The notes beneath the pieces are model-generated. The model was not told the DNA's origin and searched no databases. It saw nothing but the letters and a program-made list of their open reading frames with translations. Made by a program: the position numbers and the translations under genes. Positions 26,138-35,606 of a stretch of 64,000 nucleotides of DNA are shown in pieces; position 1 is the stretch's first letter; each line of letters begins with the position of its first letter. Location: assembly GCA_910573755.1 (NCBI GenBank), contig CAJTBO010000021.1:1-64000 (forward strand), read 5' to 3'. Source of the DNA: Lachnospiraceae bacterium (GTDB taxonomy: Bacteria; Bacillota; Clostridia; Lachnospirales; Lachnospiraceae).

Positions 26138-27022
26138 CTACCGCCTTGCAGAAATCGTATACGAAGCGGTAAATTCCTCCTCCGGCTCCAGTGCATTTCC
26201 CCGGCGTCTCTCCTGCAGTTCTCCCTCAAAATCCGCGTCGTCGCATCTGCCGCACCAGGGTTCGATGCACAAAAACGGCGCTTCCTTTTTGATCGGCGTC
26301 CAGATCCCGACGATCGGCATATGGAAATCTACCCGCAGGTATTCCTTCCCCTCCGGATCATAAAGAGAAACTTCATCTGTCTGCCCGTCCTCCAAAACGA
26401 TCGTATCCGTATCAAATAACTCCGGCGTCACAGGCAGATAACCGTCCTCCAGCCCAAACTCCAGTGTTTCCTCCGTCACAAGGCCGCCGTCTCCTATTAC
26501 GGCGGAGATAATCTCCTGCAGAGGCTTTCCGTCTTTCATGAACCGGAGCATATAATCGCTCTGACTACCCTTTCCCTCCATCGGACAGTTGAAAGCAGGA
26601 TGCCCTCCGATGGAAAAATACAGCGTTTTATCACCGGTGTTCCTTACACGCCAGCTCACAAGCAGTTCTTCTTCCCTCAGTTCATAGGAAAGTTCCAGCA
26701 AAAACCGGAACGGGTATTTTTCCATTGTCTCTGCCGTCTCGCAAAGCCGCATCACCAGCGTGTTCTCCGTCTGGGAAACAGGCGTAAACTCCATATCCCG
26801 TGCAAACCCGTGCTGCCCCATCTCATAGCTCTTTCCCTGATAGCGGTACTGTTTTCCCTTCAGGCTTCCCACAAAAGGAAACAGGATCGGCGCGGTCCTG
26901 CCCCAGTATGCCGGATCGGCGCTCCACATGTACTCCCTGCCCTCCCTTTTCAGGGATATCAGTTCCGCCCCCTTTGAACAGATCTTTGCTTCCATTTTTC
27001 CGTTTTTCAAACAAAATTCCAT
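26138..27022 (-). CDS. Aldose 1-epimerase family protein (LacX-like)
   Basis: 294 residues. Galactose-mutarotase-like beta-sandwich: KGAELISLKREGREYMW near the start, FPFVGSLKGKQYRYQGKSY, the active-site-like GQHGFARDMEF, SIGGHPAFNCPM near 160, and C-terminal VGIWTPIKKEAPFLCIEPWCGRCD. Two His residues and a Glu (IEPWCG) sit where family members bind sugar. It belongs to the LacX/YihR type whose substrate is generally not known. It has its own ribosome site (AGGGGGC) and no operon partner. Confidence 0.85.
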   Translation of the reverse strand: MEFCLKNGKMEAKICSKGAELISLKREGREYMWSADPAYWGRTAPILFPFVGSLKGKQYRYQGKSYEMGQHGFARDMEFTPVSQTENTLVMRLCETAETMEKYPFRFLLELSYELREEELLVSWRVRNTGDKTLYFSIGGHPAFNCPMEGKGSQSDYMLRFMKDGKPLQEIISAVIGDGGLVTEETLEFGLEDGYLPVTPELFDTDTIVLEDGQTDEVSLYDPEGKEYLRVDFHMPIVGIWTPIKKEAPFLCIEPWCGRCDDADFEGELQERRRGNALEPEEEFTASYTISARR

Positions 27023-27228
27023 ATCTTCTGCCCCCTTCAGACCTGATACGCTTTACGGCGCACACCTGCCCCGCTCCGCTGTAATGTAAACATTCGTGAA
27101 TAATATATCCAGTATAGCACAAAATTTTTCTATATACTATTGCAATAGCAGTTTTCTTATGATATCATCATGTAGTAATGAAAACTAGATGATAAAGTTC
27201 TTTTCAAGAAGAGAAATGGAGAAAATAA

Positions 27229-28068
27229 ATGCGTTATAAGATTGTGGTTGACAGTTGTTGTGAACTTCCTGACGAATATAAAAACGATCCCCGTTTTGAG
27301 CGTATCCCGTTGACTCTTGAGGTCGGCGAACATCAGATTCTGGATGACGAGACTTTTGACCAGCGGGATTTTCTGGATAAAGTTGCCGCTTATCCGAAAT
27401 GTCCGAAATCCGCCTGTCCCTCTCCGGAACGTTATAAAAAAGCCTACGCTTCTGACGCGGAGCATATTTACTGCGTCACTTTATCCTCCCACTTAAGCGG
27501 CAGTTACAGCAGCGCCGTGCTGGGAAAGAATCTCTATGAAGAAGAATTCGGCGGGAAAGATATCTATATCTGCGATTCCGAGTCCGCCAGCATCGGTGAA
27601 ACCCAGCTCGCCATGAAAATCATGGAATGGGAGGAAGAAGGCCGGATGAGTTTTTCCCAGATTGTGAAAAAACTGGAGGCTTTCCGCAGCGCCATGAGCA
27701 CCTACTTTGTATTGGATAATCTGGATACCCTGCGCAAGAACGGCAGGCTTACCGGCGTCAAGGCGCTGATTGCCTCCACCCTCAATATCAAACCCGTGAT
27801 GGGTGCTGACAGAGGTGTCATTATTCAGAAAGGCCAGGCTGTCGGCATCAAAAAAGCCCTCACCAAAATGGCTGACATCATTGTCAGTGAAGGCAGAAAT
27901 CTGGAGACAAAGGTTCTTTATATCTCCCACTGCAACTGCTCTGCCAGGGCTAACCTGATGAAAGAGCTGCTGCTTGCACGGGCGAAATTTAAAAATGTGA
28001 AGATCCTCGATACCGCCGGCGTCAGTTCCATGTACGCCAACGAGGGCGGCGTTATTATTGCGATCTGA
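27229..28068 (+). CDS. DegV-family fatty-acid-binding protein
   Basis: 279 residues; starts MRYKIVVDSCCELPDEYKND as DegV proteins do, with ATGGAGAAAATAA before the ATG. Other signatures: CPSPERYKKAYAS, VTLSSHLSGSYSSAVLG, DSESASIGETQLAMKI, LDNLDTLRKNGRLTG and IKPVMGADRGVI. Family members bind a fatty acid and can serve FakB-like roles in fatty-acid phosphorylation with FakA, whose gene is not in the window. Isolated plus-strand gene among minus-strand genes. Confidence 0.9.
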   Translation: MRYKIVVDSCCELPDEYKNDPRFERIPLTLEVGEHQILDDETFDQRDFLDKVAAYPKCPKSACPSPERYKKAYASDAEHIYCVTLSSHLSGSYSSAVLGKNLYEEEFGGKDIYICDSESASIGETQLAMKIMEWEEEGRMSFSQIVKKLEAFRSAMSTYFVLDNLDTLRKNGRLTGVKALIASTLNIKPVMGADRGVIIQKGQAVGIKKALTKMADIIVSEGRNLETKVLYISHCNCSARANLMKELLLARAKFKNVKILDTAGVSSMYANEGGVIIAI

Positions 28069-28074
28069 TCATTT

Positions 28075-28368
28075 TTACAGCACAATAAACTGCACCGGTC
28101 CCTTCCAGATAAAGAGGACCAGCAGGATATGTATCGCCAGCATAACCGGGATGCCATATACAAAATACCAGTGCCTTGTCTTATGGCGGAACAGATGCAT
28201 TCCGATCATAGAGCCGACCGCGCCGCCCAGTCCGGCGATCAGCAGAAGCGTTGCCTCCGGAATCCTCCAGGCGCGCTTTTTTGCTTTCCATTTATCCAGT
28301 CCCATAAACAAAAATCCAAGAAGATTCATCGTGACCAGATAATATATAATAACCTGAAATACCGTCAT
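28075..28368 (-). CDS. DUF1294 family membrane protein
   Basis: 97 residues from the ATG at 28368, preceded by AAGGAG. Three hydrophobic segments and the family signature LLGFLFMGLDKWKAKKRAWRIPE, followed by LLLIAGLGGAVGSMIGMHLFRHKTRHWYF. Function unknown; small integral membrane protein. It converges with the DegV gene (7 bp apart). Confidence 0.88.
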   Translation of the reverse strand: MTVFQVIIYYLVTMNLLGFLFMGLDKWKAKKRAWRIPEATLLLIAGLGGAVGSMIGMHLFRHKTRHWYFVYGIPVMLAIHILLVLFIWKGPVQFIVL

Positions 28369-28441
28369 ATCCGTTTTCTCCTTTGTGCCGCCGGCGCAGG
28401 ATCTGCTTCCTGTTTTTCCCCGGCTTCCTCCACCGGATCTG

Positions 28442-29590
28442 TCACTGCACCGCATTTTCATAATCTTTAAAGCAGATATTTATGTCCACTGCCGCCGGAA
28501 TGCCCGCTACCTTTCCTTTTTCGGAATACTGCAGCATCTTGTATTCATAGGGATAGTAGATCGGCAGCGTATAGCCTGCAAACCATTTGTCATATTGTTC
28601 CAGCGAAGCCAGATCCACCATCAGCAGGAAAGACTTCATATTGCCGTACAGCGCAGGCTCATATCCCGCTTCCCTGATCCGCTCCAGAAATACTTTCGCG
28701 TTGTTTGTCCGCTCTTCCACCGTCAACCCGTTGGTACGGCAGCTTTCCTTTTTGACATCTTCGATATCCAGATAGACCGGATAAGTCAATTCATATCCCT
28801 GCAGCATCCCGATCACAAAGTCCGCCTCTTCTAAAGCTTCCGCCTCATTGACCGCCTGCGTAAAGAAATATACACCCACAGGAATTCCGTTTGCAATAGC
28901 GCCTTCTATATTCTGACGGAAAAATTCATCTTCCAGAATGCCGCCCTCGCTGTAGCCGCGGATACCCACACGGATGATGGCGTAGTCTATCCCGTCATTT
29001 TTGACCGCCTCCCAGTCTATCTCCCCCTGATATTTGGAGACATCGATCCCTTTTCTGGTCAGCACCTCCCCGTCCTCCTGATAGGATACCATTCCGTTCT
29101 CTTCCGCGATAAAATTCTCGTCTATATATGTATTCATCGCCAGATCCTCCTGCAGCGGCAGGAAATAATACTGGCCGGAGTCCAGCATCACCACATGCTC
29201 CGGATACAGATCCCGCAGGATTGTCATCGTCCCGTCACCGTTTTCCAGCCTGCTCTGCAGGATCTGCAGAAGCTCCGAATCCGCATTATCGATCGCATTG
29301 GTGACCGCAGCGGTCACCATGGAATCCACCTCTTCCTGGGTATAGACTATCCCGCCGGAAACCGCCTCTACCGCCTCTTCGTCTTCTCCATTTTGATCCT
29401 CCGCCGTTTCTTCGGCAAACACTTCCAATTCACTGCTCTGTTTTTTATAATAAAGACATATGACAATGCTTGTTATGATCGTTGTAAATGTTATGATAAC
29501 CGAAAGGCTGGTGATGACCGCCAGTATGCGTACCCGCTTCTGCAGCCTGCTTTTTGTGCTTTTCTGTTTTACTTTTTCTTTGCTATCCAT
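28442..29590 (-). CDS. Membrane-anchored GH25 lysozyme (muramidase)
   Basis: 382 residues. A short basic cytoplasmic tail, one membrane span (VRILAVITSLSVIITFTTIITSIVICLYY), a linker of about 130 residues, and a GH25 catalytic domain (about 185-380). Key motifs: GIDVSKYQGEIDWEAV with the first catalytic Asp, DYAIIRVGIRGY, PVGVYFFTQAVNEAEALEEA, and YLDIEDVKKES containing the Asp-x-Glu catalytic pair. It cleaves the glycan strands of peptidoglycan outside the cell. No cell-wall-binding repeats are present, so localisation depends on the membrane anchor. Confidence 0.9.
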   Translation of the reverse strand: MDSKEKVKQKSTKSRLQKRVRILAVITSLSVIITFTTIITSIVICLYYKKQSSELEVFAEETAEDQNGEDEEAVEAVSGGIVYTQEEVDSMVTAAVTNAIDNADSELLQILQSRLENGDGTMTILRDLYPEHVVMLDSGQYYFLPLQEDLAMNTYIDENFIAEENGMVSYQEDGEVLTRKGIDVSKYQGEIDWEAVKNDGIDYAIIRVGIRGYSEGGILEDEFFRQNIEGAIANGIPVGVYFFTQAVNEAEALEEADFVIGMLQGYELTYPVYLDIEDVKKESCRTNGLTVEERTNNAKVFLERIREAGYEPALYGNMKSFLLMVDLASLEQYDKWFAGYTLPIYYPYEYKMLQYSEKGKVAGIPAAVDINICFKDYENAVQ

Positions 29591-29798
29591 AGGTATCCTT
29601 ACCGTGTTTTCTTTATAAATATACGTCTGTCTTTACGATACCATTCCTTTTCTTTTACCGCAATAGATTTCACAAAAACTTAACTTTTGTATCATAGGGG
29701 AAATGCTGGAATTTTTTTAATCCGCCGTATGCCCTGCAGAAAGCCCCGTGCCGATCCAGCGCCATGAGAAGGAGGCGCATCCTTCCCATGGCAGCCGG

Positions 29799-30155
29799 CT
29801 ACTTTTTCATCTTCGGCTGGAAAATCAGGCTGGCAAGGTAACCGAAGATCAAAGCCGCACCGGTCCCCACGGCAGCCGCTTTGAAGCCGCCCATAAACAG
29901 ACCGATGAATCCGTTTTCATCTACGGCTTCCCTGACGCCCTTCATCAAATTATGGCCAAAGCCCATCAGAGGGACCGTGACGCCCGCTCCGGCAAATTCC
30001 GCCAAAGGCTCATAAAGGCCGATAAAGCTTAGTACGGCGCCGATACATACGAGCAGCACCATAATCCGCCCCGGCAGCATTTTTGTTCTTTCTAATAATA
30101 TCTGCGCCAGCGCACAGATCAGTCCGCCGACCCAAAACGCATGAAAATAATCCAT
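29799..30155 (-). CDS. spoVAE: Stage V sporulation protein AE (SpoVAEb type)
   Basis: 118 residues from the ATG at 30155 (GGAGG 6 nt upstream). Four hydrophobic segments and family sequence FHAFWVGGLICALAQILLERTKM, FAGAGVTVPLMGFGHNLMKGV, and GFIGLFMGGFKAAAVGTGAAL. SpoVA proteins form the inner-membrane channel for dipicolinic acid in spores. It lies alone here, far from spoVAA-AB-AC (46.3-48.2 kb) and spoVAD (37.7 kb). Confidence 0.9.
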   Translation of the reverse strand: MDYFHAFWVGGLICALAQILLERTKMLPGRIMVLLVCIGAVLSFIGLYEPLAEFAGAGVTVPLMGFGHNLMKGVREAVDENGFIGLFMGGFKAAAVGTGAALIFGYLASLIFQPKMKK

Positions 30156-30305
30156 AAAAAACCTCCACATACCTTTGGGTCTAGTATGTGGAAGATTCCC
30201 TTTTTTATACCGTTTATTTTTATGCCGGAAACCGTGAAAAAGTATGCGTTCCCCGGATGGCTTTGTCAAATAGGACAAACTTTCCTATGTGAGAACAAAC
30301 TCTGC

Positions 30306-30806
30306 CTATCGTATTTTACAAAGCTCCTCTGCTATATCCCGAATCCGCTTTTTTTCACAGTCCAATATGATATCCGCATATTTTTCATAGAGAGGCACCC
30401 TCTCCAGATACAGATCCTCCAACGTCTGCCCTTCCCGCAGGGTCACGCCCCGCTCGTTCAAATCCCCGAGCCGCTCCTTAATCGTACCGCAGGACAGCTT
30501 TAAATAAACGATCGTACCGATCTCCTTAAAATGCGCCATCGCGGCGGGACCGTATATTACGCTGCCTCCGGTGGCTATGACCGTGCGTTTCGCCCAAATG
30601 GAGGCATTCACCTTTTCTTCGATCTTCCAGAAGCCCTCCGTTCCGTATTCCGCAATCAGTTCATGCAGCAGGGCGTCATATTTTTCCTGTATCAGAAGGT
30701 CACTGTCCAGAAAACGGCATCCTCTTTTTTTGGCAAGAACAACGCCCACGGTACTTTTTCCCGCCCCCGGCATGCCGATCAGTATGATATTATTTTTTTC
30801 TGCCAT
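30306..30806 (-). CDS. aroK: Shikimate kinase
   Basis: 166 residues from the ATG at 30806. Walker A GMPGAGKSTVG near the start, the DSD shikimate-binding motif in CRFLDSDLLIQ, and the glycine-rich IATGGSVIYG; an adenylate-kinase-like lid (LNERGVTLREGQ) follows. It phosphorylates shikimate in the chorismate pathway. Other aro genes are not in the window. Close to the RidA gene upstream (42 bp), so probably cotranscribed. Confidence 0.88.
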   Translation of the reverse strand: MAEKNNIILIGMPGAGKSTVGVVLAKKRGCRFLDSDLLIQEKYDALLHELIAEYGTEGFWKIEEKVNASIWAKRTVIATGGSVIYGPAAMAHFKEIGTIVYLKLSCGTIKERLGDLNERGVTLREGQTLEDLYLERVPLYEKYADIILDCEKKRIRDIAEELCKIR

Positions 30807-30848
30807 TATTTTTCCCGTTTCTTTTCCTGAAATGTATGAATGCTCCAC

Positions 30849-31223
30849 TTAAATTACGCCGATCACCTCCACCTCGCAGAGCACATCTCTGGGAAGCTGC
30901 TTTACCGCCACACAGCTTCTTGCCGGTTTTCCGGTAAAGTATCTTTCATAAACCGTGTTAAAGGCTCCAAAATCTGCCATATCCGCCAGAAAGCAGGTTG
31001 TTTTCACCACATTTTCATAGGTGGTGCCGGCTTCCTTTAATATTTCCCCGATATTTTTCATCACAAGCTCCGCCTGCTCCGTGATCGTTTCTCCCTCGAT
31101 CGCTCCTGTCGCGGGATTGATCGGGATCTGCCCCGATGCAAACAGAAATCCGTTCGCAATAATACCCTGAGAATAGGGGCCGATCGCTGCCGGCGCCTTG
31201 TCTGTCGTTATTTTTCTTATCAT
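30849..31223 (-). CDS. ridA: RidA family reactive-intermediate deaminase
   Basis: 124 residues, ATG with AGGAGG. Typical length and signatures: KITTDKAPAAIGPYSQGIIANGFLF, ASGQIPINPATG, NIGEILKEAGTTYENVVKTT, and the Arg/Cys site GKPARSCVAVKQLPRDVLCEVEVI. RidA proteins hydrolyse 2-aminoacrylate and similar enamines formed by PLP enzymes. It is followed on the same strand by shikimate kinase. Confidence 0.93.
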   Translation of the reverse strand: MIRKITTDKAPAAIGPYSQGIIANGFLFASGQIPINPATGAIEGETITEQAELVMKNIGEILKEAGTTYENVVKTTCFLADMADFGAFNTVYERYFTGKPARSCVAVKQLPRDVLCEVEVIGVI

Positions 31224-31300
31224 TGTAATATCCTCCTGTTATTCTTATCCGCAGGAGCACTGCCTCTGACAAAACCGCCGCACTGCTCCTGCTTATTCTT

Positions 31301-31531
31301 TTACTCCTCAAATTCCGCCGTCACATAATATCCCGCCGGGCGCTCTTCCACGCCGATCACAACCCCCTCTCTCGCCAGCATACGCTCCGAAAAGGGAAAG
31401 TTGCCGGACATTGCCAGCGACGGATCTATCGTATAATAATAGTTGCTTGGAAGCACCCCTTCCGTTACGGTGATCTTATCCCCTTCTTTCAGCAGGCCCG
31501 GGCGCTCCATCTTAAATTCCATTTTTCTCAC
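31301..31531 (-). CDS. Small protein of unknown function
   Basis: 76 residues from a GTG at 31531, which has GAGGACGG at the proper distance; an ATG at 31522 is the alternative. Beta-rich sequence EGDKITVTEGVLPSNYYYTIDP, ...REGVVIGVEERPAGYYVTAEFEE, no signal peptide or membrane span. It precedes ridA by 77 bp on the same strand. I do not recognise the family; codon use and ribosome site make it a likely real gene. Confidence 0.6.
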   Translation of the reverse strand: MRKMEFKMERPGLLKEGDKITVTEGVLPSNYYYTIDPSLAMSGNFPFSERMLAREGVVIGVEERPAGYYVTAEFEE

Positions 31532-31647
31532 ATTTCCGTCCTCAACCAATGACTGCGCGCCTCTTAAGCGGTTTTAATCCAGCCTCTCCGGCGATGCGCT
31601 TCATGTGCCTCCTTATGCCGCCTGCATGTTTCGCGGACGGCTTTCGT

Positions 31648-31679
31648 TAAAAAATCCCTGCAGCTTTGGCCGCAGGGAT
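31648..31679 (-). terminator. Terminator of the exported-protein gene
   Basis: 8-bp stem ATCCCTGC (31654-31661) with GCAGGGAT (31672-31679); on the minus strand it runs into TTTTTTAA. About 30 bp past the stop at 31711. Confidence 0.8.
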
Positions 31680-31710
31680 ATGCCTTCTTTATTTTCCGGA
31701 GCCGCCGGGG

Positions 31711-32469
31711 TTACGGAACCGCCTGAAACCCTAAAGCTGCCAGGGTAACCGGGTCTGTCGGAATCCCCATAGCCGCCCATGCTGCCAGTGTTGCCTGATC
31801 TACCGGTATCAGCTGAGGTGCGGGCTTATATGCATCAAAGCATCCGTGTCCGCCGTAAACAAGGCAGTACACACTGTAAGTGCCGAAATAATTCGTGCGG
31901 AACGTGATCGTCTTCGGGTCTGCATCCAGATCTGTCAGGTAGGATACCGTTCCGTCCGCATTCAGTCTGAGCACCGCAAAATCCCTCGTATTGTCTCTGA
32001 GCGACTTGGGGATCTCCATCACAAAATCCATCTCCTGAATAGTGCTTTCCCTCGGCTTATAAACGCCCCCTTCATATAAGAAAAGATTCATTGTAAAACT
32101 GGGGCCCATCTGCGCGCCCACTGCCCATCTGGCACTGTCCAGCGCGGACTTCGCAATCTGCCCGTATTCTCTGTTGTTTCCGACATACACATGCGTAGCC
32201 GCATCCGCGTACTGACTGATATTTGCTCCGGTTTCCACATCAAACACGTTCATCGGTGTGATAGGTACCAGTGCTGCCAGATCCGTTGCATGAAAATCCG
32301 TCACCACAGATGGCCAGATGACCTCTCCCGATGTCGTCGTCACTCTGTTGGTAAGCTCTTCCGGTGTATTTCCGTCAATCCAGGCGTTCTTTGCGCAAGC
32401 TGCCAAAGGCGTTCCCACCATCACTGCCGCTGCCAGAACAAGCGCTGTCATTTTTTTCCATATTCTCAT
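31711..32469 (-). CDS. Exported protein of unknown function
   Basis: 252 residues from the ATG at 32469 (AGGAGG upstream). Signal peptide: RIWKKMTALVLAAAVMVGTPLAACAKN; a cysteine in LAACAK could be a lipobox-like site, but the context is poor. The rest has beta-rich parts such as VVTDFHATDLAALVPI, MDFVMEIPKSLRDNTRDFAVLRLNADGTVSYLTDLD and a C-terminal low-complexity piece with two ATLAAWAAMGIPTDPVTLAALG-type motifs. I do not know the family. It is a single gene with its own terminator. Confidence 0.7.
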   Translation of the reverse strand: MRIWKKMTALVLAAAVMVGTPLAACAKNAWIDGNTPEELTNRVTTTSGEVIWPSVVTDFHATDLAALVPITPMNVFDVETGANISQYADAATHVYVGNNREYGQIAKSALDSARWAVGAQMGPSFTMNLFLYEGGVYKPRESTIQEMDFVMEIPKSLRDNTRDFAVLRLNADGTVSYLTDLDADPKTITFRTNYFGTYSVYCLVYGGHGCFDAYKPAPQLIPVDQATLAAWAAMGIPTDPVTLAALGFQAVP

Positions 32470-32623
32470 GGTTGTCCTCCTATTCCAGTCCTGCTTGATC
32501 GTTAAAATTGTTGCTACTTTCATCATAAGCACGGCTGAAATTTGTGTCAACTCTTTTTTGCTGGCAAAACATGCAAAACCTTAAAATTTAAGGAAATTTT
32601 AATCTTCTTCTCATACAACTTTC

Positions 32624-34726
32624 CTATTTCTGCATCCGGATCGTTTCAATCAGGTTCTGATCTTTCAGCGCGTGCAGCGACACCCGGACAGTCCCCCACA
32701 CCAGCGCAAACGCCGCAGCCATTACCCCGAAAATCGTTCCCCAGAGCATCCGGAACTCAAAGGGCAGTATCCTCTGCACACAATATTTCATAAGTCCCAC
32801 AATGATCATACCGGCAGGCAATCCTGTCACAAGCGCTCTGCCCGCACAGAAAACACTTTCCAGATTCAGCATCTTTTGCAGGGATTTTGATGTCATGCCG
32901 ACACTCTGCAGCACCGCGAATTCTCTCGCCCGCATTCTGACATGGAACATCTCTGTACTCATAACGTTAAGAATACCGATCAATCCCAGCAAAAAGACAA
33001 AACCGTACAGGAAAAAGAAAGCGATCACAATGGCAATATTCATGATCTTTACAAAATCCTGCGCTCCGAACACCCTGCATACGAATCCCGCCTCGCCATA
33101 GTTTAAGCCTCCCTGCGGAAAATATTTTTCCAGAACCTCTTTCGCATATGCCATATAGCCGTTTTCATCCTCCGGAGACGACATCCAGTTGTACCCTCTC
33201 ACCTCCGCATAGGGAAGGACCAGGCGCACCGGCCTGATATTGGGATAGATCAGTTCCGCGGGTATCTCCTCACCCTCCAGAATGCCGCCGATCCGAACAG
33301 CCTCCGCACTGCCGTCCCCTTTCTCAAGCCGCAGGGAAGATATCGATCCAGACAGCGGAACGATATTTTTTTCTTTTCCGTTGTCGTTATATCTGTAGTC
33401 ATTGAGCAATACCGCATCGCCATACTCAGCCCCTGCCTTACGACAGATCTCTTTATAGTGTTCCTCATCAATAATGATGATCTCCACTTCCAACTCGTAT
33501 TCCGTCCGGTTATGCCCTGATCCCTGCTGTGACTGCCCCTGCGCCGGTTCCTGCTCTGATCCTTTCTGCTTCGACTCCTGTTCCGCTCCTTCCTGTCCCG
33601 GCTCGTCCCGCATCGGTTCCTGTTCTTCTCCCTGCATCTCCAGCGCTTCTTGCAGTTCCGCCGTGATCTCCTGTTCTCCCAGAACCGTCACATAAGTAAA
33701 ATAGTCCTGTCCGCAGCCAAAAACCTCAGTTCCTTCATATGCCTCCAGCTTCTTTGTAATTTCCTCCGCCAGTTTATTATCTATAGTCTGCACATAATAG
33801 CTTTCCCTGCGTCCCGTTTCCGGATTGATCCTGTTCTCATAATTTGACGTATAATCCGCCACCACGGTATACCCGCTATCATCGGAAATATAATCCGATA
33901 TGCCGTCCGCTATCTCTTTCAGCCCGCTCATTGTGACAAACAAAATGATACTGAAAGAAAGCGCCGTCACTGCGGATCTCATCCGTTTATCACCGGATAT
34001 CGTATTTCTGCGTGCCAGTTGATATTCGACTGCTTTTTTTCCATCGATTTTACGCTTCCCGCGCCTGTATTTTGCCGTACTGCCCTCCCCGCCGCTGCGG
34101 ATACACTCCAGGGCTGAAATCTTCATTGCCTTCCCCGCAGGGAGCAGGGCTGAAAAAACAACCGTACCGGCAGATATGACAACGGATATGATCAGTGCCG
34201 CCCCGGAAAAAGTAAAGGAAAGATCAAAAGTAACCTGCATCATCATAGCACGCACCAGCACATTCAGCTCATCCATATAACCGTTTGCCACCCTGATTCC
34301 CAGAAAACTCAGTACATATCCCAGCGCCACACCGGGCGGCACTGCCAGCACAGACAGGAAAAAGCTTTCATACATGATCGTTTTACAGATCTGTTCCTTC
34401 GTTGCCCCCGCACATTTTAATACACCGAACTCCGCCACCCGCTCGCCCGCGCTCATGCGGAACACGTTAGAGATCACAAGGATCGACATGGCAATGATCA
34501 GCAGGCCCAGAACGATGGCAGGCACGATCAGCAGCACGGCATAGGCGCCGCCGTACACACCATAATCCTCTCCCAGAAAATCCACCAGCATAGCATGCCC
34601 GCTGGCGGCAAAATTCACCACAGCCGTGAGCAGCGAAGAGGATAACACCACAGCCAGCACGGTAATAACGGTCCGCGCTTTTTTCCTCCTGATCTGGCTA
34701 AGCGCCAGTTTCCCCAGAACATTCAT
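32624..34726 (-). CDS. FtsX/MacB-type ABC transporter permease
   Basis: 700 residues; start overlaps the ATPase stop by 4 bp. N-terminal span with LSQIRRKKARTVITVLAVVLSS, then FtsX-type blocks around 55-200 and 580-690 (SAGERVAEFGVLKCAGATKEQIC and VRMRAREFAVLQSVGMTSKSLQKM are the characteristic couplings). A large external region of about 270 residues contains a Glu/Gln-rich stretch (about 345-395, repeats such as GSEQEPAQG). It likely works with the ATPase at 34723 in exporting or resisting a peptide or lipid. The nearby two-component system (35607-37107) fits a peptide-sensing module. Confidence 0.88.
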   Translation of the reverse strand: MNVLGKLALSQIRRKKARTVITVLAVVLSSSLLTAVVNFAASGHAMLVDFLGEDYGVYGGAYAVLLIVPAIVLGLLIIAMSILVISNVFRMSAGERVAEFGVLKCAGATKEQICKTIMYESFFLSVLAVPPGVALGYVLSFLGIRVANGYMDELNVLVRAMMMQVTFDLSFTFSGAALIISVVISAGTVVFSALLPAGKAMKISALECIRSGGEGSTAKYRRGKRKIDGKKAVEYQLARRNTISGDKRMRSAVTALSFSIILFVTMSGLKEIADGISDYISDDSGYTVVADYTSNYENRINPETGRRESYYVQTIDNKLAEEITKKLEAYEGTEVFGCGQDYFTYVTVLGEQEITAELQEALEMQGEEQEPMRDEPGQEGAEQESKQKGSEQEPAQGQSQQGSGHNRTEYELEVEIIIIDEEHYKEICRKAGAEYGDAVLLNDYRYNDNGKEKNIVPLSGSISSLRLEKGDGSAEAVRIGGILEGEEIPAELIYPNIRPVRLVLPYAEVRGYNWMSSPEDENGYMAYAKEVLEKYFPQGGLNYGEAGFVCRVFGAQDFVKIMNIAIVIAFFFLYGFVFLLGLIGILNVMSTEMFHVRMRAREFAVLQSVGMTSKSLQKMLNLESVFCAGRALVTGLPAGMIIVGLMKYCVQRILPFEFRMLWGTIFGVMAAAFALVWGTVRVSLHALKDQNLIETIRMQK

Positions 34727-35406
34727 AACCGTATCACCTCGTCTCTTATCATCCTGCCGTCGCTGATCGTGATAATCCGGTCCGCCTGCAATGCGATATT
34801 TTCGTCATGTGTGATCAGGATCAACGTCTGCTTTTCCTTCTTATTTGCCGAAAGGAGCAGGTCTAGGATCTCCTTTCCTGCCTTGCTGTCAAGATTTCCG
34901 GTAGGTTCGTCCGCCAGAATGAACGCCGGATCGTTGATCAGCGCCCTGCCCACAGACACCCTCTGCTGCTGTCCCCCGGATAATTCCCCCGGCAGATGCG
35001 TTCTGCGATGTGACAGTCCTGTCATTTCTATAATCTGCTCCAGTTTCTTTCTGTCCGGTTCCCGCTTATCCAGCAGGCAGGGCAGCATGATATTCTCATC
35101 CACGGTCAGATTGGGGATCAGATTATAGAACTGGTAAACGATACCGATATTTCTGCGCCTGAAGATCGCCAGTTCGCTTTCATTCATCCCGAAGATCTCT
35201 TTTCCCTCAATAATGACGCTGCCGGATGTGGGACGGTCTATCCCGCCGATCAGATTCATCAGCGTGGATTTTCCGGAACCCGATGCGCCTACCACAGCGA
35301 CAAACTCCCCTTTTTTCACCCGAAAACTGACATGGTCGAGAGCCTTTACCTGATTGTCCCCGCTCCCGTAGATCTTTGTCAGCTCCTTTACTTCCAAAAC
35401 TGCCAT
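34723..35406 (-). CDS. ABC transporter ATP-binding protein (MacB/LolD type)
   Basis: 227 residues. Walker A GASGSGKSTLMN, Q loop YQFYNLIPNLTVDENIMLP, signature LSGGQQQRVSVGRAL, Walker B FILADEPTGNLD, and H-loop LILITHDENIA. The sequence class (with NLIGGIDRPTSG) is that of the LolD/MacB/BceA group, which pairs with FtsX-type permeases. ATG with AGAGG. It is the first gene of a two-gene operon with the permease. Confidence 0.93.
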   Translation of the reverse strand: MAVLEVKELTKIYGSGDNQVKALDHVSFRVKKGEFVAVVGASGSGKSTLMNLIGGIDRPTSGSVIIEGKEIFGMNESELAIFRRRNIGIVYQFYNLIPNLTVDENIMLPCLLDKREPDRKKLEQIIEMTGLSHRRTHLPGELSGGQQQRVSVGRALINDPAFILADEPTGNLDSKAGKEILDLLLSANKKEKQTLILITHDENIALQADRIITISDGRMIRDEVIRL

Positions 35407-35606
35407 ATGATACCTCTTTTCTTATTTACTTTGTAACGGTATTGCACCAGTTAAAGTACCGGCCGCCGGAACACAAATTCTCGGAAAACCCTTTAAAAAC
35501 CGAGATAGCGGAGCCTCTCATCAATGCTCCGGAATACGCCTGTCTTAACCGGATAACATCCGTTTTCATATATCCATCATAAATAAGAAAAGTGACTCTC
35601 CGGTGA

